From: Alcanivoracaceae bacterium
GTDB taxonomy: Bacteria > Pseudomonadota > Gammaproteobacteria > Pseudomonadales > Alcanivoracaceae
Assembly: GCA_023146255.1 (NCBI GenBank)
Contig: JAGLCJ010000015.1
Location: forward strand, 1-64,000
DNA: 64,000 nt
Direction of reading: 5' to 3'
A program made the position numbers and the translations under genes. Under the pieces are notes generated by a model that worked only from the letters and a program-made list of their open reading frames with translations, did no database searches and was not told the origin of the DNA. Positions 1 through 8,742 of the stretch are shown here, piece by piece. Every line of letters begins with the position of its first letter. Position 1 is the first letter of the stretch.

Positions 1-3000
1 ACAACCTGACGATTGGTTCGGTGGCAGCGATTGATGTGCTGCGTGTGAACATCGACAGCACCACCACCAACCAGGCGGGCGCTCTGCTGGAAGGTGCGAT
101 TGCCGCGCAGAACCTGAAGATCGAAGCGGGCAACGGCATCATTGTTGCCAACGCGGTGGAAGCAACCGCTGCGGATCTGCTGCTGGATGCACAGGGCGGT
201 GATCTGGCGATCAATGCCACGGTGGATGCGGGCGGCAACGCCAGCCTGCTGGCCAGCGCCAATGTGACCCAGTCTGCGACTGGTGATGTAACGGTTGGCG
301 GCACGCTGGATGTGAACGCTCAGGGTGGTGACATCACCATGACTGACGGCGCGATCAGTGCGGCCACTGGCAACCTGCGTTACCTGGCGACCGGCGACAT
401 CCGTCTGGCGAGCCTGAACGGTGCCAACGTGCTGGTGAACGCTGGCGGCAGCATCATCGACAACGGCGACGCGGATCGTGATGTGATCGCCTTGACGGCC
501 CAGCTGATCGCTGGAGTTGATGTGGGTGCGAGCGGTGACTCACTGGATACCGACGTCAATGTGTTGGCGGCGAGTGCGACCACCGGTGGCGTGCGTATCA
601 ATGAGCTGACCGATCTGGAAATTGGTTCGGTGGCGGCGATTGATGTCGAGCGCGTCAATATCGACAGCACCACGACCACCCAGAGCGGATCCCTGCTGGA
701 AGGCATTCAGGCTGCACAGAACATTCGTGTCGCCGCGGAGAATATTGATGTCTCCAGAGAGGTGCGTTCTACCGGTGGTGATATCCGCCTGCAGGCCCGT
801 AATGGTCTGATTGAGCAGAGTGATGATCTGGGTGCGGTAATTGCAGAGGCTGGCGACATCGAGATGTTTGCCGACAATGGCAATATCCTGCTGCGTCTGG
901 TTTCTGCCGAGGGCAATCAGGTGACCCTGACGGCCAGCGAACAGATCCTTAATAACAACGGCGCCCAGACCAACGTCATCGCTGACGTGCTGCTCGCCAG
1001 CGCCCGTGATGCGATTGGTGTGACGGCGGGTTACTTCACCGATCCGGATTCGGATCAGCGCCTGACCACGGAAGTGGACAGCCGTATTGAAGTGACCCTG
1101 AGCGAGAGCGGCACCGTGGCCATCGACAACACCAGCACCGGCGGTGACGTGGATGTGCTGTTCACCCTGCCGCTGGCAGACGTGGATAACGGCTCGTCCG
1201 TCTGGGTACGCAACAGCGAAGGCCTGAATGCTTCCGGTCTGGTGTTTGCCACCGAGAGCAATGGTGTCGAGTTCAACGGTAACCTGCAGCTGCTGGCTGT
1301 AGACGGTGACCTGAGCCTGAACGAAGCGCTGATCGGTGATGCTAACGACGTCAATCTGGTTGCCCAGTGGATGCGTCTTGAGGCCGCCCGCGGAGCCTTC
1401 CTGAATGGCGACGGCTCGCGCTTCCAGCAAGTGGGTGATGGCCTTGGCCTGACTGCCGATGATCTGGTCCTGATTACCGGTGGTGATCTGGGTGTCAGCG
1501 CCACGGTGGATCGTCTCAACGTGATCGGCACCGGCCTGTATCAGGTGGCTGTTGGCGGCACGCCAGGCACCGGTGGTGAGAACGCCGATCTGGATCTGCA
1601 GTTGAGCCGTCGTGATATCGCACTGGTGGATGAAGCCATTCGCTTCGAGACCATCGTGATTGACCGTCAGACCGACCCGGCGCCGAGCTGGATTGCCGAT
1701 CTGGACAACTTCTTCCTTGGCCTGGGTGCAACCGGCTGGCAGGAGAACGTGTTCGGTCTGTTCACCACCGGCACCGCGCGCGTGATCAGTCTGCGTCAGG
1801 ACGATGGTGTGAGCACCACTCACGATGGCAGCATCCGCTTCGTTGACAATGTTGAGGCTGGTCAGCTGTCGCTACCTGCTGATCTGACCATCGAAGTGCG
1901 TGCCGGTGAGTTCGGCACCGACTACGCCGGTACCATCTATGTCGACTCGGGCGTGACCTTTGTGGCACAGAACGTCGGCACGCCGCTGACTGGCAGCGCG
2001 GCTATCTTCGGTAACGTGCTGGTGGATGGTGCTGTGGAGGTGCAGGAAGATCGCTCGATCGAGCTGCAGGGTCGTGGTGGCGACATCATCATCGACTCTG
2101 ATCAGAGCGCAGCCGGCAGAGTGCTGCTGAGCCCCGGTCTTGGTTTCGATGTGATCTTCACCAACGCGGCCACCTTCACTGTGACCCAGGGCGTCGGCGC
2201 TGAGGGCGATCTGGTGATCCTGTCCGCTCGTAACGTGGTGATGGACCCGGATACCGCGATCATTGCTGACGGTAGCGTGCTGATTGGCGCCGACAACATC
2301 ACTGGTGATGTGGTGCTGGCAGAAGGTGGTTCGGCGGTGCAGGGTGACGTGATCCTGTACAACGTTACCGCCAATGCCAATGGCAACGGTGTCGGTGACG
2401 TGGTGGTCTACACCACTGGCGAGGCGGCGGGTGATACCTACTCGTTCGACTTCGGTAACGGTGTCGAGACCTACGAAATCACTGGTCGCATCGTGCTGGG
2501 TCGTCAGGATGTCTTCGACAACCTGATCACCGAGCTGACCAACGATCCGCTGTTCCTCGACAACCCGGCGAACATTCCGCCGCCGGCCGTACAGGGTGTC
2601 AATGTTCGGCTGATTGCTGCTGATTCCATCCAGTCGGGCTGGGACGTGGATTACGACGCCGGGTTGCTGCCAGAGCAGGAGCTGGTTCACGTGGTCGCCA
2701 CAGGAAACATGGAGCTGCGTGCCATTAATGGTCTGGTCGGTGGCACCGTGGCACCGCAGGGTCAGGAAGGCCTGACTGCTGCTGAGCAGCCGCTGCGTGT
2801 GGTGGTCGGTGACCTGATGCGCCTTGGTGCTGGTGATTACGATCGCTATGCCACCTCGGTACATCTGGTCGGCACCGCTGAGCGCTTCGCAGAGATCCGC
2901 CTGACCCCGGGGTTGATCACCTTCAACACCTGGCAGATCGGTGGCAATCTGGAGCCGAAATTTGTCTCCGGCACGGCAGCAGATGCATCGGCCTATGTGA

Positions 3001-3401
3001 TGGCCGGTTACGGTGAACTGGAGCGGCGTGCTGCCCAGGCAGGTGTGGCGCTGTCCCATGGCACCGACAATGCCTTGCAACTGATCTCCTTCGCGCCGGG
3101 TCAGCCGGAGCCATTGACCGCCCTCTGGGTGGTGGATGACACCCCGTTCGGTAACGAGGTGCTGGATAAGCCGGAGCAGGAGCCGTTCCGCAGCTTTGAA
3201 GTGCGCACCGGTGACACCCTGTGGGATCTGGCTGAAGAGTTCCTCGGTGACGCGGATCGCTGGCAGGAAATCTGGTGGCTGACACCGGATATCCAGAATC
3301 CGGATCTGATTGAGCCGGGCCAGAAGATCAACCTGGAGCGCGAGCAACTGGAGCTGTTGCAGCAGATCCAGCAGGAAGAGGAAGCACAGGCCGCTCCCTG
3401 A
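1..3401 (+). CDS. C-terminal part of a giant repetitive adhesin-like protein with a terminal LysM domain (5' end outside window)
   Basis: The reading frame is open from the first complete codon at position 3, so the true start lies upstream. The visible 1,130 or so residues are rich in Gly, Ala, Asp, Asn and Val, with short repeats of the right-handed beta-helix kind seen in filamentous-haemagglutinin-like surface proteins. One unit around the motif IGSVAAIDV recurs 609 bp (203 residues) apart, at about 12 and 621. The last ~60 residues (about 3196-3345) form a LysM domain: VRTGDTLWDLAEEFLGD, then DPDLIEPGQKI-like residues. LysM domains bind peptidoglycan, so the C-terminus may anchor the protein in the periplasm (inference). 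No TonB or transmembrane segment is visible. Function as an adhesin is inferred from composition and repeats; the secretion signal, if any, is outside the window. Confidence 0.85.
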   Translation, partial: NLTIGSVAAIDVLRVNIDSTTTNQAGALLEGAIAAQNLKIEAGNGIIVANAVEATAADLLLDAQGGDLAINATVDAGGNASLLASANVTQSATGDVTVGGTLDVNAQGGDITMTDGAISAATGNLRYLATGDIRLASLNGANVLVNAGGSIIDNGDADRDVIALTAQLIAGVDVGASGDSLDTDVNVLAASATTGGVRINELTDLEIGSVAAIDVERVNIDSTTTTQSGSLLEGIQAAQNIRVAAENIDVSREVRSTGGDIRLQARNGLIEQSDDLGAVIAEAGDIEMFADNGNILLRLVSAEGNQVTLTASEQILNNNGAQTNVIADVLLASARDAIGVTAGYFTDPDSDQRLTTEVDSRIEVTLSESGTVAIDNTSTGGDVDVLFTLPLADVDNGSSVWVRNSEGLNASGLVFATESNGVEFNGNLQLLAVDGDLSLNEALIGDANDVNLVAQWMRLEAARGAFLNGDGSRFQQVGDGLGLTADDLVLITGGDLGVSATVDRLNVIGTGLYQVAVGGTPGTGGENADLDLQLSRRDIALVDEAIRFETIVIDRQTDPAPSWIADLDNFFLGLGATGWQENVFGLFTTGTARVISLRQDDGVSTTHDGSIRFVDNVEAGQLSLPADLTIEVRAGEFGTDYAGTIYVDSGVTFVAQNVGTPLTGSAAIFGNVLVDGAVEVQEDRSIELQGRGGDIIIDSDQSAAGRVLLSPGLGFDVIFTNAATFTVTQGVGAEGDLVILSARNVVMDPDTAIIADGSVLIGADNITGDVVLAEGGSAVQGDVILYNVTANANGNGVGDVVVYTTGEAAGDTYSFDFGNGVETYEITGRIVLGRQDVFDNLITELTNDPLFLDNPANIPPPAVQGVNVRLIAADSIQSGWDVDYDAGLLPEQELVHVVATGNMELRAINGLVGGTVAPQGQEGLTAAEQPLRVVVGDLMRLGAGDYDRYATSVHLVGTAERFAEIRLTPGLITFNTWQIGGNLEPKFVSGTAADASAYVMAGYGELERRAAQAGVALSHGTDNALQLISFAPGQPEPLTALWVVDDTPFGNEVLDKPEQEPFRSFEVRTGDTLWDLAEEFLGDADRWQEIWWLTPDIQNPDLIEPGQKINLEREQLELLQQIQQEEEAQAAP

Positions 3402-3423
3402 TGGGGGGTGTGTCCGAGCTACG

Positions 3424-3452
3424 AAAACGGGCCCCTCGGGGCCCGTTTTTTT
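3424..3452 (+). terminator. Rho-independent terminator of the adhesin-like gene
   Basis: A GC-rich perfect stem (AACGGGCCCC paired with GGGGCCCGTT) with a tiny loop is followed by a run of seven T. It lies 23 bp after the stop codon of the upstream gene. Confidence 0.9.
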
Positions 3453-3473
3453 GTTCCATGGATGCGGTAAACA

Positions 3474-3545
3474 GGCCGGGAGTCCGACCGAGAAACAAAA
3501 AAGGCCCCCGTCAGGGAGCCTTCCTTAATTGGTGCCGAGGAGAGG
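3474..3545. repeat. 72-bp direct repeat, copy 1 (tRNA-Leu 3' end plus terminator)
   Basis: This 72-bp stretch recurs without visible mismatch at 3610-3681. On the minus strand it contains the last ~16 bases of the tRNA-Leu gene including CCA, then the spacer and the tRNA's terminator hairpin (3497-3522). It is a partial tandem duplication; the body of the tRNA is missing from this copy. Confidence 0.9.
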
Positions 3546-3609
3546 GCAGAAAGCATGCCTTTCTGCGCCGGCGCAGCAACGGGCTGTGTTCCCGTTGCGT
3601 CCGGGCGCC
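3546..3609. other. Spacer between duplicated tRNA ends containing two perfect hairpins
   Basis: Two perfect stem-loops occupy this 64-bp spacer: GCAGAAAG/CTTTCTGC with a 5-base loop, and GCAACGGG/CCCGTTGC with a 7-base loop. A GCGCCGGCGC palindrome lies between them. It has no similarity to the tRNA body. Confidence 0.7.
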
Positions 3610-3681
3610 GGCCGGGAGTCCGACCGAGAAACAAAAAAGGCCCCCGTCAGGGAGCCTTCCTTAATTGGTGCCGAGGAGAGG
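3610..3681. repeat. 72-bp direct repeat, copy 2 (within the intact tRNA-Leu unit)
   Basis: Second copy of the 72-bp repeat, offset by 136 bp. Here the tRNA end is continuous with the complete tRNA-Leu gene. Confidence 0.9.
3633..3658 (-). terminator. Rho-independent terminator of tRNA-Leu
   Basis: On the minus strand the stem AAGGCTCCC/GGGGGCCTT (one G-T pair) closes a TGAC loop and is followed by six T, eight bases beyond the tRNA CCA end. Confidence 0.85.
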
Positions 3682-3752
3682 ACTTGAACCTCCACGCCCT
3701 TTCGAGCACTAGCACCTGAAGCTAGCGTGTCTACCAATTTCACCACCTCGGC
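3666..3752 (-). tRNA. leu tRNA: tRNA-Leu (anticodon CAG)
   Basis: The 87-base minus-strand sequence folds as a class II tRNA. The acceptor stem GCCGAGG pairs with CCTCGGC, followed by discriminator A and an encoded CCA. The anticodon stem CTAGC/GCTAG closes the loop TTCAGGT, giving anticodon CAG. A long variable arm precedes the T arm, which carries GGTTCAAGTCC. The long variable arm and anticodon identify it as tRNA-Leu reading CUG. Confidence 0.97.
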
Positions 3753-3784
3753 AGGTGTTGAAACTCTGTCACCAGAGCGCGCGT

Positions 3785-3812
3785 ATTCTAGAGGATGGAT
3801 GCCGCTTGTCAA
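3785..3812 (-). promoter_or_regulatory. Sigma-70 promoter of tRNA-Leu
   Basis: On the minus strand TTGACA (3812-3807) and TAGAAT (3790-3785) are separated by 16 bp. The predicted start is about 25 bases before the mature tRNA 5' end. A GC-rich stretch follows the -10 element, as in stringently controlled stable-RNA promoters. Confidence 0.75.
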
Positions 3813-3952
3813 CGGCGGCTGGGTAGTTTGTCGGCGAAAAGTGCGCTTTGCTGTCGAATCCCCTGGCTATGGAGTAAGCTGGGCCCACGTTTATCCCGGC
3901 GGGGCCACTTTCAGAGCCGTCCGCCCCCACGCAAGGAAGTATGTTCCGCCAT

Positions 3953-6472
3953 ATGGCAAAGAAGAAAAGTTATCAGGACCCCCACGCCGCCCGAGAGGCG
4001 GAGCGTTACGACAATCCCATTCCCAGCCGCGAGCTGATCCTGCAGGTACTCGACGAACAGTCCCGTCCGCTGGCCATGGAGGAGCTGTTGAAGCTTCTCC
4101 ATGTCAGTGGTGAGGAGAGTGAGATTGCCTTTGAGCGTCGCTTGCGGGCGATGATCCGCGACGGTCAGCTGGTGCGCAATCGCACTGGCCTGTTCGGCCC
4201 GGTTCAGCGTATGGATCTGATCGCCGGTCGGGTCCAGGGCCACCGCGACGGATTCGGCTTTCTGGTCACCGATGAGAAAGGCGCTGAGGATCTGTTCCTG
4301 TCCCCCCGGCAGATGCAGCAGGTACTGGACGGCGACCGGGTGCTGGTTAGTGTTGAGGGCCGGAACCGGTTCGGCAAGCGAGAGGCCCGCATTGTTGAGG
4401 TGGTTGAGCGTGGCACCACGGATCTGGTGGGTATCTACCAGAACGAGGGCGGGGTCCATTTTCTGGCGCCGCAGAATCGCCGGCTGGCTCGTGAGGTGTT
4501 GATTACCTCGCTAAATGGCATGAAGCCGGACCCAGGCGATCATATTCGCACCCGCATCCATCAGTACCCGGATCGTGACAAGCACCTGCTGGTCGAGCTG
4601 GAAGAAATTATCGCCGCTCCGGACGAGCCGGGGATGGAAGTTGAGGTGGCGGTCCGCAACTTCGACATTCCGTTCATGTGGCCGGAGGCTGTTGAGGCCG
4701 AGGCGGCTGCAATTCCTGATGAAGTTCAGGAAAAGGACAAGGAAGGCCGGATTGATCTGCGTGATCTGACTCTGGTCACCATCGACGGTGAAGATGCCCG
4801 CGATTTCGATGATGCCGTTTATATCGAAGCACGCAAACGCGGCGGCTGGCGTCTGATTGTTGCGATTGCCGATGTCTCCCATTACGTCATGCCGGGCACC
4901 GCGCTGGATCAGGAAGCGCAGACCCGAGGCACCTCGGTGTACTTCCCGCGGCGGGTTATTCCGATGCTGCCGGAGAAGCTTTCCAACGGCTTGTGCTCAC
5001 TGAACCCGGAAATCGACCGGCTCTGCCAGTTCTGCGAAATGCAGATTGCGGCCACCGGCAAGATCACCAAATTCCAGTTCGGCGAAGGCGTGATGCGTTC
5101 CCATCACCGCCTGACCTATACCCAGGTCGGTGCCCTGATCGAGCAGCCGGAATCGCCGCTGGCGCGGGATCTGGCCAAGCGCCTCGACAAGGCCACGCAG
5201 AGCATGCTGTGGCAATACCATGAGCTGTACGGCGCCTTGCGCAAACAGCGCGACGAGCGTGGAGCGATTGATTTCGAAACCACTGAAACCCGGATTGTCT
5301 ATGACGACAACCGCAAGATCAGTGCGATCGAACCGGTGGTACGCAATGTCGCCCACAAGATGATTGAAGAGGCGATGCTGGCGGCGAATATTTGCGCAGC
5401 AAAACTGCTGGATAAATCCGGCTTGCCGGCACTGTATCGTAATCACGAGCCGCCCAAGGCGGAAAAGCTGAAGTCGCTGCAGCAGTTCATCAGTCCGCTG
5501 GGCCTGAAGCTCGACTGGTCGCCGAAAATGGGCGAGCCGACGCCGGCGGCGTTCCGCAGCCTGACCAGTGCCATCGCCGGCCGACCGGATCGTGAAGTGA
5601 TCCAGACGGTGATGTTGCGCTCGTTGACCCAGGCCAAATATCAGGTCGAGAACAAGGGCCACTTCGGTCTGGCCTACAAGGCCTATACCCATTTCACTTC
5701 ACCGATCCGTCGCTATCCGGATCTGCTGGTGCATCGTGCCATCCGGTATCTGATTCGCAGCGGTGAGGGCGGTAACCAGGTAGTCGGTGGGCCGGGTCTG
5801 GTGGCGCGCATGCGTGGCGCGGCGAAGAAACAAGTGCTGCCCTATACCCCGGCGCAGATGGTAGCGCTGGGTGACCATTGTTCGCTGACCGAGCGCCGTG
5901 CCGATGATGCCACCCGCGATGTGGTGCAGTGGCTCAAGTGCCAGTACATGCAGCAGCATCTCGGCGAAGATTTCGATGGTGTGATCAGTGGTGTCGCATC
6001 GTTTGGGTTGTTCGTTCAGATCGGCGATTTCTTTATTGAAGGTATGGCGCATGTTGCCAACCTGAACAGCGATTACTACCACCACGATGAAGTCCGCCAT
6101 GCATTGGTGGGAGAGTCCAGTGGTCAGCGCTATGCGCTTGGCGACCGGGTCCGGGTCAAGGTGGCGGCGGTGAATATCGAGGATCGCAAGATTGATCTTC
6201 TGGTGGTCGGCAAGACCGCCGGGAAGCCGAAGAGCGTGCGTGAGCAGATCGCCTCCGGTGAGTTCCCTGGCAAGGGGCAAGGTAAGGGTAAAGACAAGGC
6301 GCCGGCACGGGGCCGTGCTTCCGGCGGCGGTCGCAAACCGGGCGCAGCGGCGCCGGCGAAGCGATCCGAAGGTGCCGGAGGCAAGGTGTCTGCGGGTAAG
6401 GATGGTTCCGACAAGGCGGCTGGCAGCAAATCCGGCAGCCGTCGTCGTCGCGGTGGCCGCAGCAAGTCATGA
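3953..6472 (+). CDS. rnr: Ribonuclease R
   Basis: 3'-5' exoribonuclease of the RNB family that degrades structured RNA, takes part in quality control of tRNA and rRNA, and acts in trans-translation. About 839 residues. An N-terminal winged-helix region (NPIPSRELIL) and cold-shock domains precede the RNB catalytic domain, whose metal-binding aspartates lie in DGEDARDFDDAV (about residues 276-287). An S1 domain (GVISGVASFGLFVQIGDFF) lies near residues 675-745, followed by a very basic Lys/Arg/Gly-rich tail typical of RNase R. I chose ATG 3953 (MAKKKSYQDP) because it matches family N-termini; an in-frame ATG at 3941 is nearly touching the AAGGAAG site. The stop overlaps the rlmB start by 4 bases, so the two are co-translated. 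Confidence 0.97.
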   Translation: MAKKKSYQDPHAAREAERYDNPIPSRELILQVLDEQSRPLAMEELLKLLHVSGEESEIAFERRLRAMIRDGQLVRNRTGLFGPVQRMDLIAGRVQGHRDGFGFLVTDEKGAEDLFLSPRQMQQVLDGDRVLVSVEGRNRFGKREARIVEVVERGTTDLVGIYQNEGGVHFLAPQNRRLAREVLITSLNGMKPDPGDHIRTRIHQYPDRDKHLLVELEEIIAAPDEPGMEVEVAVRNFDIPFMWPEAVEAEAAAIPDEVQEKDKEGRIDLRDLTLVTIDGEDARDFDDAVYIEARKRGGWRLIVAIADVSHYVMPGTALDQEAQTRGTSVYFPRRVIPMLPEKLSNGLCSLNPEIDRLCQFCEMQIAATGKITKFQFGEGVMRSHHRLTYTQVGALIEQPESPLARDLAKRLDKATQSMLWQYHELYGALRKQRDERGAIDFETTETRIVYDDNRKISAIEPVVRNVAHKMIEEAMLAANICAAKLLDKSGLPALYRNHEPPKAEKLKSLQQFISPLGLKLDWSPKMGEPTPAAFRSLTSAIAGRPDREVIQTVMLRSLTQAKYQVENKGHFGLAYKAYTHFTSPIRRYPDLLVHRAIRYLIRSGEGGNQVVGGPGLVARMRGAAKKQVLPYTPAQMVALGDHCSLTERRADDATRDVVQWLKCQYMQQHLGEDFDGVISGVASFGLFVQIGDFFIEGMAHVANLNSDYYHHDEVRHALVGESSGQRYALGDRVRVKVAAVNIEDRKIDLLVVGKTAGKPKSVREQIASGEFPGKGQGKGKDKAPARGRASGGGRKPGAAAPAKRSEGAGGKVSAGKDGSDKAAGSKSGSRRRRGGRSKS

Positions 6473-7218
6473 GCAAGCCGCAAATGTATTCCGGCTACCA
6501 TGCGGTGGCCGCGATTCTCCGCCATCGGCCGGAGGCGGTACTGGAGCTGTTTGTTCAGGACACCCGGGCCGAACGCGGCGAAGAACGCCTCGACGCGCTG
6601 TGTGCGGAGGCAACCCGACTGGGTGTGCGGCCACAGCGGGCTCGCCGTGACGTGCTGGAGAAGCATGCGGGTCCACAGCATCAGGGAGTCGTGGCCCGGG
6701 CTCGGCCGCGCACTCCCGGTGACGAAGCGGACCTGATGAATCATCTTGATCGCCTCGACCGGGCGCCATTGTTGCTAGTGCTCGACGGGGTCACCGATCC
6801 ACATAATTTGGGCGCCTGCCTGCGTAGTGCCGATGCCACTGGCGTTGACGCCGTGATTGTGCCGCGCCGACATGCCTGTGGCCTGACACCGACGGCCTGC
6901 CGTAGTGCAGTCGGTGCGGCCGAGTCGGTGCCCTACTTCGAAATAGGCAATCTGGCCCGGCTGCTGGAGCAGTTGCGTGAGCGTGGTATCTGGGTGGTCG
7001 GTACGGCACTGGAGCAGAACAGTCAGTCTTTATTTGATTTCAATGCTGAAGGCGCGCTGGCGCTGGTGATGGGCGCAGAGGGTGATGGCATGCGCCGCAG
7101 CACCATGGAGAAGTGCGATTACCTGCTTGAGATTCCCATGCTTGGTGAGGTGGAGAGTCTGAATGTTTCGGTGGCTACAGCGGTGGTGCTGTATCAGCTG
7201 GTACGTTCTCGCGGTTGA
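6469..7218 (+). CDS. rlmB: 23S rRNA (guanosine-2'-O-)-methyltransferase RlmB
   Basis: SpoU-family knotted methyltransferase that 2'-O-methylates G2251 of 23S rRNA. It has 249 residues. The N-terminal substrate-binding part starts MYSGYHAVAAIL. The SpoU motifs are DGVTDPHNLGACLRSA (about residue 106), MGAEGDGMRR (about 202) and IPMLGEVESLNVSVA (about 222), which form the SAM-binding trefoil knot. The ATG overlaps the rnr stop (ATGA), as expected for the conserved rnr-rlmB pair. Confidence 0.97.
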   Translation: MSKPQMYSGYHAVAAILRHRPEAVLELFVQDTRAERGEERLDALCAEATRLGVRPQRARRDVLEKHAGPQHQGVVARARPRTPGDEADLMNHLDRLDRAPLLLVLDGVTDPHNLGACLRSADATGVDAVIVPRRHACGLTPTACRSAVGAAESVPYFEIGNLARLLEQLRERGIWVVGTALEQNSQSLFDFNAEGALALVMGAEGDGMRRSTMEKCDYLLEIPMLGEVESLNVSVATAVVLYQLVRSRG

Positions 7219-7220
7219 CG

Positions 7221-7778
7221 TTAGCGCGTGACAATCTCGTGTAACGTCCGGTCGCTGGACAGCAGGCCCGGAGCGGCGGCGGTCCGGGCAGGGTCTTCGA
7301 TGGTCAGGCTAAGTCGCTCGGCGAGTTCATTTGGCAGTTCTGTTTCAAGTGTGGCCGGGGGCTTGCCGAGAGAATCGTTGACGGCGCTTGAGGAAAGACT
7401 TTCCACAGGCAGCTGCTGCAAGGGGAAGCTGATATGGGTGGTGCGGTTGAAACGTCGCCGCTCCTTGTATACCGGTTGCTGATAGCCACTGGCGTTCATA
7501 ACCGCGGTGTTGAGATCTTCGGGCCCGGTTACCGTATGCCAGTCACGCGGGTCTGCGGGTTTTGCCTCGACCTCTGGTAGCGCGCCCTGTCTGGCCAGCT
7601 CGATAACGGCATCCCGGTCTTTTTGCCAGGCCAGAACGTCGGTAACAAAGGCTTCCCGGTTTTGATAGTCTTCAATGCGTGGTCGCGGCCCGATCCAGTG
7701 CTCCACGTCCAGAGCCAGAGCCACATCGCTCAGGGACAGTATTGCAATAGCCAGTATGCTGACCAGACGCGGGCGCAT
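7221..7778 (-). CDS. Secreted protein of unknown function
   Basis: 185 residues with a cleavable signal peptide (MRPRLVSILAIAILSLSDVA, cleavage near ALA). No family recognised. The mature part is hydrophilic and has no membrane segment. A stretch FNRTTHISFPL followed by VNDSL resembles YNRSTSQSFGL and VNDAL in the neighbouring gene, so the two may be distant relatives or partners. The two genes are 3 bp apart on the minus strand and presumably co-transcribed. It converges on rlmB with only 2 bp between the stop codons. Confidence 0.8.
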   Translation of the reverse strand: MRPRLVSILAIAILSLSDVALALDVEHWIGPRPRIEDYQNREAFVTDVLAWQKDRDAVIELARQGALPEVEAKPADPRDWHTVTGPEDLNTAVMNASGYQQPVYKERRRFNRTTHISFPLQQLPVESLSSSAVNDSLGKPPATLETELPNELAERLSLTIEDPARTAAAPGLLSSDRTLHEIVTR

Positions 7779-7781
7779 CGG

Positions 7782-8522
7782 TTATTGAACACCGATGGTC
7801 ATCTGGAACTCGCCACAACTGCTCAGGCAGGACTCGGTTTCGATTGAGGCATCGATTTTCAGGAAGCCGGCACCGCCAAGGTAAAGCGTCAGTCCGCCAT
7901 TCCCCGAGACGTCTATGCTGGTGAGCTGGCTGAGGAAGTCGCCTGAGCGAAATGCCAGGTCAACGTCGTCTTCGCGCTGCGCCAGGGTGCGTTCAAACAT
8001 AACGCTGAGGAAGTCCGAGGCAAACCGGGCATCTTCGATATCATTTCCGGCGCCGAGCATGGCGAGTATCGAGGCTGCCAGAGCGTCATTGACCGGGCCG
8101 TCGTCCAGCGTCGTGAAGGATGTGCCCAGTGAGGTGCCTGCCATAATTGCGTTGGGCATGCTTGGCAGGCCAAAGCTCTGCGAAGTGCTGCGGTTGTACC
8201 AGCTGGCGTTGGCTCGATAGTCAAAAGGTGGCTGCTGCGAGGATGCCTGAATGGCGGCATCAAGGGACTCCGCTTTGGCTGCTGCCGTGGGGGCCTCCCG
8301 GTAAAGCTCGGGGCAGAGCTTCTGGTGCTTGCGCTTCTTCTCCTCCAGCGCCTTGTGCTCCATCACGGCAACAAGGAAGTCGGAGTAATCGCCATAGGCG
8401 GTCATGGCAGGCTTGTCGCCGAGCTTGACCGGCGATATGCAATCGTCCGCCACGGCGCTGCTGATGCAGAGCGCACATAGGGAAGCAGCGGCAATAAGCC
8501 TGTAGTGGCGTGACAGGTCCAT
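7782..8522 (-). CDS. Secreted protein of unknown function, first gene of a two-gene unit
   Basis: 246 residues with a signal peptide (hydrophobic LIAAASLCALCISSAVA, cleavage before DDC). The mature protein has Cys residues near both ends (DDCISP; CLSSCGEF) that could form disulphides in the periplasm, and a Lys-rich segment (EEKKRKHQK). The middle carries the YNRSTSQSFGL and VNDAL stretches shared with the downstream gene. No known family recognised. The pair interrupts the usual rlmB-rpsF adjacency and is read against it. Confidence 0.8.
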   Translation of the reverse strand: MDLSRHYRLIAAASLCALCISSAVADDCISPVKLGDKPAMTAYGDYSDFLVAVMEHKALEEKKRKHQKLCPELYREAPTAAAKAESLDAAIQASSQQPPFDYRANASWYNRSTSQSFGLPSMPNAIMAGTSLGTSFTTLDDGPVNDALAASILAMLGAGNDIEDARFASDFLSVMFERTLAQREDDVDLAFRSGDFLSQLTSIDVSGNGGLTLYLGGAGFLKIDASIETESCLSSCGEFQMTIGVQ

Positions 8523-8618
8523 CGGGCGTCACCATTATTGTTCTGTGTTGTTAGAGTAGTTCTTCAGACGCTGGTCCAAGGATACGGCTTCGCCTCGATG
8601 ATGGCAATGCGGTAAAAC

Positions 8619-8648
8619 TTGAGCCCGGTAGTCGGATTGGGCTAGAAT
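8619..8648 (+). promoter_or_regulatory. Sigma-70 promoter for the rpsF operon
   Basis: TTGAGC and TAGAAT are separated by 18 bp, about 95 bases before the rpsF start codon. A GC-rich discriminator follows, as at ribosomal-protein promoters. Confidence 0.65.
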
Positions 8649-8695
8649 CCGCGCCCCCGAGGCACGATCCCATGCGGATCTGCCACGGCTCCTTG

Positions 8696-8717
8696 CCCCA
8701 CCGCCTGTTGCGGGGGG
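8696..8717 (+). promoter_or_regulatory. rpsF leader hairpin, candidate S6:S18 autoregulatory site
   Basis: A CCCC-A-CCGC / GCGG-GGGG stem with a bulged A and a CTGTT loop lies in the rpsF leader, 25 bases before the start codon. Many bacteria have an S6:S18-binding hairpin with a CCG element at this place. The match here is by position and general form only. Confidence 0.4.
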
Positions 8718-8742
8718 CTGCCAAAACCACAGGGAGCAGACA

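Noticed and set aside
540..3347. Long minus-strand open frames (427 and 491 codons) opposite the adhesin gene
   Set aside because: They lie antisense to a repetitive, GC-rich gene whose codon pattern keeps the other strand open. Their translations are low-complexity (His, Gln, Gly-rich) with no domain.
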